DNA from: Epiperipatus broadwayi
Taxonomy: Eukaryota; Onychophora; Udeonychophora; Euonychophora; Peripatidae
Length of the DNA stretch: 64,000 bases
Direction: 5' to 3'
Assembly (NCBI GenBank): GCA_028023455.1
Contig: JAQFVV010012496.1
Span: forward strand, 124,001 to 188,000
The translations under genes were made by a program, and so were the position numbers. Below the pieces are notes generated by a model. That model searched no databases, had not been told where the DNA came from, and saw nothing but the letters and a program-made list of their open reading frames with translations. This document shows positions 41,930 to 53,091 of the stretch, piece by piece. The first letter of the stretch is position 1; every line of letters starts with the position of its first letter.

Positions 41930-42720
41930 AAATAGTATTTAATTGGGTTATGAATAAAGGGCAGGAAACAACATGGGTGAGAATGGTAATGTGATACACA
42001 GAAGCTTTGGATAAAGACTATATGTCAGTATACTTATACAAAAAGTGGGATGATTATGTTAGGAGAATTGTTGGGTGTTATAGTATTAAGAAATGGGATA
42101 AAATAGATGCATTAATAAAGAATATGGAGTTGGAGAGATGGAGAACTAGTATGGAGAGTAAAAAGAGTTTAAATATTTATAGATTTAAACAGAATATTGG
42201 GTGCAAATTAATTTATGATAAAATCAAGGAAAGTATTTTCCTGTTTAAGGCTCGAACGGAATCTTTAGCAATAAGGGAATATACACATAAATGGAAATAT
42301 GTGGGTGATTTAGTCTGCAAGTTGCGTAAGGAAGGCATAGAAAATATTAGACATCTGTTAATTGAATGTAAATGCCTGAAAGCAGAAAGGGTACACATAA
42401 TTAAGTTGTAGAAGAATAAATATTTACAAAGTGATTATACAGAAAGTGGCTTATTGGTTTTTATGCTGGGTTTGGGAAAATATATGATGGATTTAGATAT
42501 AAAGGCCATGGAGTTGGCAAATTATGTTGTGGAAATGGGATGGCTCAGGATAGAAAAGAATATGGGAAAATGTAGGGTGAGGAATGGGAAGGGAAGTCAA
42601 AGTAGCTAACAAATTTCTCTGGGCATAGCTGCTGAGAGATTCCTGACTCCATATAAGGAGAAGTCACAGTGCATCACATCTTCACATCGCATCAACTTTG
42701 GGAGCATGATTTGAACATAA
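41930..42720 (+). mobile_element. 3' end of LINE X (C-terminus and 3' untranslated region)
   Basis: The frame 42007-42411 (134 codons) contains NIYRFKQNIGCKLIYDK, LFKARTESLAIREYTHKW and IENIRHLLIECKCLKAER. The pattern L-F-K-A-R-T-x-S-L ... H-L-L-I-E-C is the C-terminal gag-knuckle-like region (Cys-Cys-His-Cys type, partly lost) of CR1/RTE-like LINEs. Coding resemblance goes on in other frames to 42560 (GMGKCRVRNGK), so there are frameshifts. The 3' region 42605-42700 (GGGCATAGCTGCTGAGAGAT, CTTCACATCG) recurs inverted at 11596-11677 and 51055-51140, proving a repeat family. Confidence 0.75.
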
Positions 42721-43761
42721 ACATTTATGTATACCTATAAATACATACAGTAAAAATCAAATGTTACATATTACATTTTTAGATCTCTTTAAAGAATTTA
42801 TATATCCAAAAAAAATAATTCACAGTGCTCCTAAATTATACTTTTTACTTGTGATATCTTTATTAGTTTAGTGTAGGTCTACCATGTTTCTATTGCATAC
42901 AAACTAACTACGATTAATATTAATGAAATTGTAACACCATTTATTTGTAATACTATTATGCTATTTGTTATGAACAAAAGACTTAAGTTTAGCAAAAGAT
43001 TTCAGTGGAAGTAATTAACATTTTACTAATCATTCAAGTTTAGTTATACTTACATCAGGTGAATGGTAATGCATGGAAGATATAACAAATGTGTGATAAC
43101 ATGTATCAGATGACTTGGAGCTGCATCTTCTTGAAAGATGATAAAATTATCTAAAAAGGCTTTAATTATGAAGTAAATATATTTAATAGTCCAAAGCTCT
43201 ATGACATCTATGCAGGAAATGTTTAGATAAAGAAAATACTTTAAAGTGGTTTCCCAAATCATAGCCATATTTCAGGTATAAGATGATTAATTGTAAAATT
43301 GAAAAAAATTTGAAAAGCTGTGGTAAAGCACAATGATAAAATATTTTATTACTCCCTGATCACAATACTTTTCCAGGAAAATTTTTGGAATTGTTAACCT
43401 GATCACAATGTTTTTCCAGGAGATTCTTTGGAATTGCATGAAGGATTTTATTTAGAGGTAGCACTGTTTGGTATTCACTTTCCACTACTTTTCTAGGATT
43501 TTTTTAAATCTTAGAAACTGTAACTAAAATATATTGATTTATTAATTAAACTTCTTGTACTACACAAACATTTTGATGGATTTCTTTGTTCTCATTTACT
43601 TTAAGCTGTCAACTTTCATTTTAATATTAAATCATTATTATTTATCAGAACATAATAAATTTGACCTCATTACATTTTAAAAAATTATATTTAATTTTTG
43701 GAATTATTTCTAAAGTTAGATTTTAATCAAAACAAAGCACTGTTTCATTATCAAATTCCAG
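42721..43761. other. AT-rich DNA upstream of the candidate exon
   Basis: CTGATCACAAT and CTTTTCCAGGA / GTTTTTCCAGGA at about 43358-43425 form a short direct repeat. Otherwise featureless. Confidence 0.4.
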
Positions 43762-43947
43762 GTGGAACAGATTCAATTTGTAAAATGGAAATCTTTGTTT
43801 GATATTTGTTTTAAAAATCTGAATGAATTATTTTTAATATCTAGTAAATCTATCAATTTATACTTTAAAAGTTTAAATTTTTTTTGCAATTTTCATAATA
43901 TCACTAAATGTTATAACAATCTACTTAGTCTTGACATTTCTAGACAG
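43762..43947 (+). CDS. Candidate internal exon of an unknown gene
   Basis: The segment is exactly 186 bases (62 codons), has no stop in frame 1, and is preceded by a pyrimidine-containing acceptor (TATCAAATTCCAG) and followed by the strong donor GTGAGT (43948-43953). Both flanking introns would be phase 0. The peptide begins VEQIQFVKWKSLFD and ends NNLLSLDISRQ. It is rich in Phe, Leu, Asn and Lys, and probably helical. I do not recognise the protein, and no other exon of the same gene is visible in the AT-rich DNA around it. Codons are strongly AT-ending like the surroundings, so chance remains possible. Confidence 0.5.
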
Positions 43948-45685
43948 GTGAGTTTGCCATGTCTGTAATCTCTATGTTAACAATATTCAGAAGTATATAT
44001 TCTTTTATATTTAAAAATAAAACATTTCTGTAAAAAATAAATATGTAATAATATATATTTTGATTTCAAATAATTACTACCCAATTATTATACAAAAATG
44101 ATCATAAACTTTGCAAAATATCAAGTTTTTAGACCATCATAATATTTTCATGAAATAATCTTGCAAAATTTGAGATTGCCAAACACATAATAGGTTTTCA
44201 TCATCATATGCTTTGAGGACTTGCTTATTTGATTATCCTGATGTTTTATGTTTATTCACAGTTAGTTTACATGTAATTTTCTGGGGCTTTTTAGTACTTT
44301 CACATTACTTTATCTATATTCAAGCTGCTAAAAGGTTATATTTACTTCTAATAACTGATGATTAATTTAATATTGGGAGGTTGGTAAATTTAAGGCTCAA
44401 CTCTTCCCTCTGATTGGTTAATCATGATTTCAGAATAGTCTTGTAATTATGTTAGTATATAAAAATCACATTCTGCATGTGCGTATGACTGTAAATAGTA
44501 TTCTTATATATGATCAAAACTAAAGTGTAATGCTTATATACAATCAAAACTAAAGTATAGGTGGACTCATTCTACATTTTACATTTACTGACAGACATTT
44601 TGAGGTTTCCAGTATCATTATTTCATTTAACAATTATGTAAGATGCATTCACACATAAATATGAGTATAAATATAATGATAAGCCATTATATATTTTTTT
44701 CTGAATAAAAAAATTTATTAACAATGGAAATTAATGTTTTGGCCAAGCCTTCTTGTTGACAAACTTTGGAATTAATTATCAAAAGAAATTAGGAAAGAAA
44801 TCTTAAAAATTGGATTGAAAATGATAGTAATTATATAAATATATTCAAAATGCTACTACTTTTAAACATTAACATATTATAATCCTTTATCAATCAATAC
44901 ACACATATAAAGAAAGATTATTTAAAGAAAGTTTATATATATAAATGACAAAACCATTTTTGAATAGAAAGTATTAAAAAATCTGAAATTAGAGAGATAA
45001 TTATTATAATAATTAAAGATATTTTTTTAATATAAAGATACATTTAATTTTTAAAAAAATGTAAAAGTATGTGGTCACTTATAAAAGAAAGTAAGAAATA
45101 AGTTAGAAAAATTATAATTTATATGAAAAAATATTGTTATTGTTATTTTTGGAAATTCTTTTTAAACAGATATATTATAGGAACAATCCTTGACAAAAAA
45201 AACATAAAATATGGTTGAAACATAGAAAAATTTCAAAGCAAAACAAAAAAAAAAAGGCTAATAAATTAAAAAAAAAAACATTTAAAAAGAAGAAAAACAC
45301 CTTAAGTGATTTTTTTTAAAAATATATAAAAGTTTTTTAAATATATTGAAATTCTTATTATAGTTAATTTATAGATATGTGTATTATAGTATACATGATA
45401 ATGTTCTGGTAGTTATATATTTTGAATATTTGTGTATAGATTTATAGTGAATAATGAAATGATTTAAATATGTTAATGCTTAAAATTATTAGTAAATGCT
45501 TTATTTGTTTATCATTTTCAATTTTTCTAGTTTTCTTTGTAATTTCTTTTTATAATTGATTCTGACGATGACCAATAACATTAGCCACACCATTAATTGT
45601 TATTGATTTCCCTTTATATTTATAGTTTATGATTATTTTCAAAATGTAAAACATAATAGGTTTTAACTGAAGCATATTACATTTG
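43948..45685. other. AT-rich, A-tract-rich DNA
   Basis: Probable intron or intergenic DNA. Many A-tracts (44990-45330) and no repeats of the named families. Nothing else recognised. Confidence 0.4.
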
Positions 45686-45687
45686 CA

Positions 45688-46117
45688 ATCCTATATCAAC
45701 CATCCATCAGCCCAGAAGATAGACCAACTTCTCATACCCTAGATGCATTAGAAACCCACTTTGTCAAGCAATACATACATGTTACATTTCAACTTCATAT
45801 ACAATTATTTTTAGAGAAACCCCAAACTTAATTATATATATATTTAAATACAATACAATCACACATTATTAAAACACATGATCAAAGACGTGTTAATTTT
45901 TTTACATGTCTTTGATCATATGTATCAATAATGTGTGTTGGGATTGTATTAAATATATATGTAAAATTAAATTTGGGATTTCTCTAGAAATAATGTATTG
46001 AATTGTAACATGCTATATGGATTGCTTGACAAAGTGTGTTTATAATGTATCTATGGTATGAGAGGTTGATCTGACATCTGGCTGGGTGTATGGTTATGAT
46101 AGAATTGCAAACATGAC
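45688..46117. repeat. 430-bp near-perfect palindrome (foldback)
   Basis: Arms 45690-45900 and 45903-46115 are inverse almost without a loop, centred at 45902. At the centre are CATGATCAAAGACGTGTTAA and ACATGTCTTTGATCATATG, the sequence that precedes the hammerhead in families A and F. The outer part (CACTTTGTCAAGCAATACAT, TTGCTTGACAAAGTG) is private to this element. No ORF and no hammerhead. Confidence 0.85.
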
Positions 46118-46984
46118 ACAATTCATTGAATGATTGTCACTTCCCATTCAACTACAGATAATCTGAGTTATATACTTATTATTTAGGGTTTATAGATGAA
46201 TGTGAATTTGAGTTAATATATATATATATATATATTTCTGTTTAAATATAAATGTTTATATTTAATTTTGCATTCATATTAAATCATCATCTAAAAAGAT
46301 TTAATGACTTTAAAAAGTATCTTGGATATATATATACACACACATACCAATATGCCCAAACATATATATATATGTATGAAATCTTTACAAATATTTAATT
46401 GGCTTTGAAATTACATATCATCTATTGATTAAACAATAATTCAGATTACATAGCATTTTATTATCAAATAGAAAATTAGGAAGGCATACTTCATTGTTGG
46501 TAACAATAACTCTATCAGTAGATGTGGTACCTGCTTTGACATATTCAAATGCTGGACTATCTAAATAATTTACATGTATTTTTCATATCGCCATTATCTT
46601 CCTGTTCTGCACTGGTCAGTATTGCTATGAATATGAGGCAACCCGCCTCGAAAGCGCTAAGTGTTTAATATTCGTGCATTCATTATAGCATTTCTTTCAA
46701 GCGCTACACACATTTTTAATTTTATTTATTATATGCCTATAATAAGTATTTTCTTGGTTATTTTTACAATCTTATTGGGCCTCCAAAAAGTAGATCAATT
46801 CCATTGAAGGGAGCCCAAAAGCTAAGAGAATTTGGATAACTCAACCCGTCATGTCTGGTGTATGAAGGTCACATGATATCTCTCTAGCAAATAACCATTT
46901 AGATTACATACTTGTAATTTACTGCTCATTGTAGTTTTAGTTAATTGACTAACTTATTATTTAGATTGTAAACTGCTTGTTGCT
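46118..46984. other. Unassigned DNA with a fragment of the 18.7-kb inverted repeat
   Basis: CCTCGAAAGCGCTAAGTGTTT (46650-46670) and CTTTCAAGCGCTACAC (46694-46709) resemble an arm of the element at 18671-18971. (TA)n at 46217-46237. No gene. Confidence 0.5.
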
Positions 46985-47255
46985 TAGTAAAGTTCCAATG
47001 TTAAATTGCTACATGTCAAGATAGAGATTGGTTTGTATCCAGTTTTAACATCTCGTGGAGAAGTATATGATCAAAGACATGTTAAAAGGCAGTATTATAT
47101 CCAAGATGTGCATTTCATGCTGAACCAGCACTCATCAGTTGGCCCAGATCACAATCTCTTACACATATCTTTATCATTGTTCAGTATATGAAGAGAGCCA
47201 ATTACTATATTTTAATTGATGTATCCTACTTGCTGCCCTCACACCTTTAACACAA
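46985..47255. mobile_element. Family F ribozyme element
   Basis: TTTTAACATCTCGTGGAGAAG, ATGATCAAAGACATGTTAAAA, the minus-strand hammerhead, TCATTGTTCAGTATATGAAG, ending in GCCCTCACACCTTTAACACA. Directly followed by an inverted family A copy, so the two ribozymes are divergent. Confidence 0.75.
47095..47152 (-). ncRNA. Hammerhead ribozyme, type I, family F (longer helix III)
   Basis: Minus strand: CTGATGA (47132-47138), helix II GTGCTG-GTT-CAGCAT, GAAA (47113-47116), helix III ATG-CA-CAT (three pairs with a two-base loop), C at the cleavage site (between 47105 and 47104), helix I CCAA/TTGG with ATC/GAT beyond. Two extra bases in helix III make this the only family member likely to fold well as a monomer. 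Confidence 0.82.
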
Positions 47256-47264
47256 ATCATTTAC

Positions 47265-47645
47265 ATGAGGGGTCAAAATGACTAAAATGTCAACATGGTA
47301 GAAAGAAAACCTTGGCACTAACGTGGGTTTTGAACAGACCATCATCAGATTTCCAATGAAATGGAAGGCTGAATAATTGTGGGTTGGAGTAGTTTGAAGC
47401 CTGTCCATTAAAGTATGAAGATTGGCTATCTTAATATAAAGCTGAGCACTGATTGTATATATGTGTTGAGGTGGTAATCTGGACCAACTGATGAGTGCTG
47501 GTTTGGTACGAAATACGTACATTGGTAATTATTTATCTGTTCAACATATATGTGATCAGGTGGGTCAGCAATATGAGATGACACGGAGAGTTGAGGGTCG
47601 TGGGAAAGTCTGAGTTCGAATCCCGCATACATTATATATATATAT
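47265..47645. mobile_element. Family A element, inverted copy
   Basis: Reads GAGGGGTCAAAATGACTAAAA ... CATCATCAGATTTCCAATG ... GAAGATTGGCTATCTTAATAT ... plus-strand hammerhead ... GTCTGAGTTCGAATCCCGC. The last motif (47608-47626) is a good pol III B box. Overlapping open frames are not genes. Confidence 0.8.
47473..47532 (+). pseudogene. Hammerhead, family A, probably weakened (16.1 changed)
   Basis: CTGATGA (47488-47494), GAAA (47510-47513) and helix I (GGACCAA/TTGG, TAATC/GAT-like) are present. Helix II survives with wobble pairs. The base that should be T at 16.1 is C (GTACATTGG), breaking the closing pair of helix III. Activity is doubtful. Confidence 0.6.
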
Positions 47646-49008
47646 ATGCAGGTTTAAGCCTGTATAGTGTATTAATTTAATGGAAATATAGTAATTTTTT
47701 AAAATCATTTATTAGAATAAAAATTATCCACTTAATGAATAATATTTCTGTAGAGTAATTTTCATTACATTACCCCACACACATTAGCTTGAGAAATATG
47801 GTGTAATTTATATCTGGACTATGCTTAATTAAATTAAGTTTGCTTATATACAGTGTGAAAGTGACAAAATTAATAACGAAATAAACATTCATATAAAGAT
47901 GGATGACAGATTTAAATATTTATATTCGAACAACTTATAGCATGTGTTGTAAAAATTAGGAACTATTTTAGAAATAAATAAAACTATTAAACTTTTAAAA
48001 TCTTTTTAACGAATAAATAATAATAATAAACATATTTACGATTATACTTAAAATAAATATTACCAAGTTACGAAAACAAATGTTAAACTAAAAATACTTT
48101 TCGTAAATATCTTGAAATATTTTTGGATAACAATATCAACAACTATTCATAACTTAATATTAGCTATTACGGAAATTTTCAACTGAATTGTTTTTTTATT
48201 TACATTCTTGTCATTCTTTAATTTAGGCTTAAGGAATGGAGTTATGTACATTTAAGATGTGATCTAAATTGAACGTTTTGCATTACATGATTTATAAGCA
48301 AGCAAATAGAAGCCGTTCGCAGGTGTTCAAACTGGGAAAAATGATTAAAGACTTTACTAACATTCCAGGCCAAAATAGTTCCCTATTAATTAATCTTTAG
48401 AAGAAGCGTAAATGTAAAATTTTAACATTCTATATAAAATTTCATTTATTTTTAATAACAAACAAACAAAAAAAAATTCTCGTAATATTATTTCTCATAT
48501 TGCATATATATATATGTTATTAACTATCCTAATACCTATTATTTATTATCGATAAAATTCTATAATAGGCAACGATATTTTAAAACTATGTATCCTATAT
48601 AAATGCGTTCAGCTAAATGTTAATTGATCAATAATTTGCTATTTTGTCAGCATAAAATCAGCAACTTCTTAACTCTTTACCGAAACGCAAATTTTGCATA
48701 CCTATCTGATAACCTTATTCAAAGTATCATTCTTTTTTTCTTTTCCATTTCTTAAGTTATTTCTTCTCTGTTTTTCTTTATCCTTATAAAACTTAACATA
48801 TTCTTTTTAATTTAAAATTTTTTAAGGCGTTCAGTATTTAATATTAGATGATAGAAATAGTCCGACGGACGTATAAATATAATTCACTTGACTCTTTATG
48901 ATAGAAACATATCTCATTAATAATATACACGATTTATGCACATGCATGTAATCATTATTTATGCATACAACCATTTATAAATAACGTGATCTTAATGTAA
49001 CTAGAAAG
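47646..49008. other. AT-rich DNA, one family F end fragment
   Basis: ATTTCTGTAGAGTAATTTTCATTACA at 47739-47764 is the start of family F. The rest is featureless. Confidence 0.45.
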
Positions 49009-49195
49009 GACTTAAATTCAGACATTCAAGCTCCCTACAGCTGTGCATTCCATTTTATACAACTGATACACATGACCACATACACGTGGAAAAAATAAAT
49101 GATCTCCAATAAAAATATTTTGTGCTAAACCAGCACTCATCGATGGAGTACATAGCTATAGGCAGCTTGAAAGTCTGGTTTCAAGTTCCTTCTAA
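49009..49195. mobile_element. Family A fragment with a broken hammerhead
   Basis: GACATTCAAGCTCCCTACAG, TACAACTGATACACATGACC, then a minus-strand hammerhead remnant at 49118-49146 in which the core lacks two bases (CGATGA) and the GAAA is AAAA. Direct inverse sequence GTATAGCTATAGGCAGCTTG follows. Confidence 0.65.
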
Positions 49196-49450
49196 TTAAA
49201 TTAAGTTAATATAAACAATATACATATATTTGAATATTAATTAAACAATGTGATCTGTAAACATTTTGGCGTTGTGATTCTTAAGACCATTAAAACCACT
49301 AAAAGAATTTGTATGCACTCGGTAATTGGTCGACAAAGCACTCTTTAATGACAATTCAAAATATAATTTTTATTATAATATTTACATATTTTTACTTACT
49401 CAAAAATAAGTCTGGTCAATGTATGTATCAGATAAAATCATAACAACTAG
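49196..49450. other. AT-rich DNA
   Basis: Nothing recognised. Confidence 0.4.
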
Positions 49451-49454
49451 TGTC

Positions 49455-49682
49455 CTGTGCAGGTTGGTGGAGTTGGTAGAGTTCCAACTTGGACTGGAAA
49501 ATCCCAGAAATTAATCTTGCGGATCTAATACTCGAACTTCTTATTAATTCCCCAGTAATCGATTCTTGCAGAGATGGCATTGTTCAAACTTCTTATGAAT
49601 TCCCAGCTCATATTTCTTACAAATTCCCATTTGGAGGTCCCAGAATCGATTCTTACAGGTCTAGTGCTTGAATTTAGGAGCA
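49455..49682 (+). mobile_element. tRNA-derived SINE T, rearranged
   Basis: GTTGGTAGAGTTCCAACTTGG (A-box/D-arm block), then two B-box-like blocks CCCAGTAATCGATTCTTGC (49552) and GGAGGTCCCAGAATCGATTC (49634) with ACTTCTTATGAATTCCCAG between. It appears to be a collapsed dimer of the unit seen at 22260-22815. Confidence 0.7.
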
Positions 49683-51050
49683 ACTAACCATACACCTTTT
49701 TTATGGCAAATAGTTATTATAATTTACATTTTCTACTTTCTACAGCTTAATTAATATTCCTAAAATGTATTAGCTTAATTAATATCCCTAAGATCTATTC
49801 TATGACCATGAAATAAAGATTCCTTAAATTTTTTCCATTGGGAATGGACAAAGAACAAATACGCTATTAATTTAAATCTAATATTGCCAATCTGCTTTGC
49901 AACTTTCCATTCAAAGTATACCAATTAATATTTTTTTCTTAAAAGACTTTACCTCATTAACCTTATTGGCTAACTACAAAATTATTATATTTCAAAAACA
50001 TCCAATCGATTACTGAGCTTCACTACAAGTTTTTCGTACTGTTATGTTCAGATATATTTCAGTCCAGATGTATTACACAAATGTACATTTCCCAAGTGTA
50101 TTTTAAGTAAAATTATAACCTACATATTATAAATATATATAAAATTGTTAGAATTTTTTCTGAATTAATATTTGAAACTGTAAGCTGGTTTGATTTATAT
50201 AAAAACAAAAATTGCCACTAATAAAAGGTTTCAGTTTTTTTAAGTAACAAAGGTATTGTGAAAATCAGATTAAAGTGACCATTTTTTATGCTACTAATAG
50301 ATTAGCATTGTTATATTTTTGCAAAATATTTGTATAACATTTATTTTTTGATTGAAATATAATATTTAGATTTTATTTTAAATTCTTTTGTTTAAAAAGA
50401 AGACAAGTCAAGAGAAAGGTAATATCTATTATTGTGATCACCCGGAAAAAAAAGCATCTCCACGATACCTGAAGAAGTAATTATAAGTGGAAATTTAAAT
50501 AAGATGAAAGAATTTTATTACTTAATGATGTCTTAATAATAATTCATTCAGATTTTAGAAATGGAGGTAAAATGTACACTATTTTGTTTGGAAAACAGCA
50601 ATTGCAAAATAATGAGAAGCTATTATTCTCATTACATATATTTATTTTTTTTTTTGCATATTTGCAAAATTGAAATGTTATTTTTGAAAATATCTTTTGT
50701 TTGTAAACGTTTACACCTGGGTCTCATTTTATGTGATAGATAGGTTCCACAGAAAACCCACATTAAAAAAAAATCGCAAAAAAAAATAGACTTAATTTAT
50801 CTTGAAAAATGGGGGATAGGTGCTGTAATTTTCAGAATTTGCATAAAAGCAAAGCAACAAGGAAAAATTACTTTAAAATTCGCATTAAAAAAATAAAGTA
50901 TGACTAATAAAAAATTTCAAATATTTGAAAAAAATTAATACAAGACAAACTTTTTTTACTTTTTTTATTATCTACAGTATTTAATTTTACTTTTTTCATA
51001 CATATTTTAATCATTACTGCTAGCGTTCATTTGTAAACTGGTAAGAAGTC
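49683..51050. other. AT-rich DNA, A-tract-rich
   Basis: A 60-codon open frame at 50561-50743 lacks support. TAATTAATATTCCTAAAATCTAT is duplicated at 49747 and 49772. Nothing else recognised. ACACCTGGGTCTCATTTTATG at 50713 recurs inverted near 51655, bounding a 0.95-kb stretch. Confidence 0.4.
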
Positions 51051-51051
51051 A

Positions 51052-51142
51052 GCTTCGATTTGATGTATTGTGGCTTCTCCTTAAACAAAGTCAAGAATCT
51101 CTCAGTAATTATGCCCAGAGAAACCTGTTAGTCACTTTATTT
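51052..51142 (-). mobile_element. LINE X 3' end fragment
   Basis: GATGTATTGTGGCTTCTCC and GAATCTCTCAGTAATTATGCCC are the reverse complement of the 3' region of the LINE at 41930-42720. ATGATGTGATGTACA at 51160 follows. Confidence 0.75.
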
Positions 51143-51866
51143 TTATTCATGATGTGATGTACAACTAGCACCACTTTCAGTCTTGTGCTGTGTTAATGGT
51201 TTTTTGTTTCTATATTAAAAAACTGAGCTCACAATCAAAACAAAAAGATTATACATTATCATTAGAAAGATTATTTTCAGTTTATAAAATCTTCATTTTT
51301 TTATTTTAAAAATCTAAAAGATTATTTATTTCTGTTATATATAGCAAAATACGTTTTAAAAGTTTAAATTTTTTGAATATTTATTGCAATATTTTTATAT
51401 GTAAGTATAAATCTATTATTATTTACTCATTAGTATAAATAGGTTATTTACATAGAAGCTAAGAATCTCAATACAGCTTCAGGCCATATTCATGTTAGCT
51501 GCTAATATAACATTATATTTTTGGGAAAAAAAGTATTTCAAGTCAAAATAAGTTATTAATAATTTAAATTTCTTGATATGTAATAAATATAGTGAAATAT
51601 GAAAGATATTAAGAAGAAACATGAATCGCATAACTTCAAAATTGCATTAAAATAATCTGCATAAAATGAGACCCAGGTGTATTTTAGATAATTTGAAATT
51701 TGTGGAAATATAAATGATGAATAAAGATTAATATATCAAAATTTAAAAAAAATTGAAATTTTAATTCAAATGACCACTAGAGAAAAATGTAAAACTGCAA
51801 AACGGTCAAAAAAATGTAAAATTTATTTTCATTAAGCTCTTGTAGTCACAGAGTAAAAAAAAAGCT
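51143..51866. other. AT-rich DNA
   Basis: Nothing recognised. Confidence 0.4.
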
Positions 51867-52008
51867 TACTCATGAATGGTCTTAATATATTATGCATAGC
51901 ACACTTTCCATATCTTTGTCACAATATCATTATGCTATGATCAGAATATCATGACAAAGATATTGAAGGTATGCTAAGCTTAATACATTAAGACTCATTC
52001 ACTGTTAA
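51866..52008. repeat. Inverted repeat (MITE-like)
   Basis: Arms 51869-51933 (TGGTCTTAATATATTATGCAT, CATATCTTTGTCACAATATC) and 51944-52006 (inverse) with about 10 bases between. Not coding. Confidence 0.8.
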
Positions 52009-52590
52009 GATGTTTTTTTATCCCACCTTTTAATGTTAACTAATTTATTTTTATTTTTAGAATACAACACATCACTTCAAGATGATTCAGAATGGCCCAT
52101 ATAATTAATTTAGGTACAAAAATAAGATGGCTACTCATCTCTTCAATGTCTCTATCTTGTGCTTTGATTTGAGGGTATTCTTTATTCCCAACTAAACAAT
52201 GTTGAGGAATTTAAAACAACATTATGGTGCATGTGTATATGGTGCAATTACATTCTTATTTAAAAAAAAACCAGTTTTGTGTTTAATTAACAACCTGCCC
52301 AATAAAATAACAATACCTTGTATTAAGTGTGATTTTGTGAACTTAAAATCTTTTTGGTTTTATTAAAAAATTAAAATCCCATTGTTTCTATTCTATTTTT
52401 GTGGATTTTTTTATTGAATAAATATATAAATTCAGTAATAAATACTGTAATTAAATGTCATTTACAAAGTAGATAAAATTCCATGTAATTTAATTACACT
52501 TCACAAAAAGTATGGCTACTTTTTTTTAAATAGAAAAGTTGTTTCTTTTATATTTAATTATTGTCTGCTTTTTTTTTACAGTTTTAACTT
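52009..52590. other. AT-rich DNA with a fragment of the 6-kb inverted repeat
   Basis: CCCATATAATTAATTTAGGTAC ... GTGCTTTGATTTGAGG (52095-52170) resembles an arm of the element at 5775-6160. Otherwise featureless. Confidence 0.45.
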
Positions 52591-52592
52591 CA

Positions 52593-52895
52593 AAACAGGC
52601 AAAACTCACTATACATATTGCCACACACAGCAAGCTAGAGTAATCAATGGATGCCAGAAGGCTTGTGTATAAAATCCCTATCTAGTGCCTACTCATCCAA
52701 TATTCCCAGATTAGTTTCTGTCTTGAGCCTTCGTCAGTGAGGAGCCTTGGATCTGAGACCACTGCATCTAGATCTTAGATCCATTGATTACTCTAGCTTA
52801 CTGTGTGTGGCAATACGTATAGTGAGTTTTTCCTGTTTTAATAACAGTTATAAGCAAGCATAAGATATGGTGATCATGTGATGTTTATCAGTGTT
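52593..52895. mobile_element. Family C foldback element
   Basis: Left arm 52593-52657 (AAAACAGGCAAAACTCACTATAC) and right arm 52779-52840 (inverse, ending TTTTTCCTGTTTTA), with the hammerhead in between and the subterminal module GGTGATCATGTGATGTTTAT at 52870. Confidence 0.85.
52695..52753 (-). ncRNA. Hammerhead, family C, diverged
   Basis: Minus strand: ATCCAAGGCTCCTCA, core CTGACGA (position 7 = C, tolerated), helix II with one mismatch (GGC/GAC), GAAA, CTAA, TC, TGGGAATATTGGAT. The core is complete; helices II and III are weakened. Confidence 0.6.
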
Positions 52896-53091
52896 AACTT
52901 CCACAAAAATTGAAGAATTTATAAATACTGTAATTGTAATAAAACAAAACTAATTATAAACTAAACAGATTTCACCAAATATTATTTAAAAAAAAAACAA
53001 AACAAATTATGAAAAATATTTAAACCGTATAATTAGTGATATCAGCAGTAAGATAATCGCATTGAAACTATTACAGTTTGATTTAAATGTG

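Noticed and set aside
42007-42411. Stand-alone host gene of 134 codons
   Set aside because: The LFKARTxSL and HLLIEC motifs are LINE C-terminal, and the adjoining 3' region is repeated elsewhere in the window.
47247-47632. Two overlapping minus-strand open frames
   Set aside because: They lie wholly inside the family A repeat and its hammerhead, and equivalent frames in other copies are broken.
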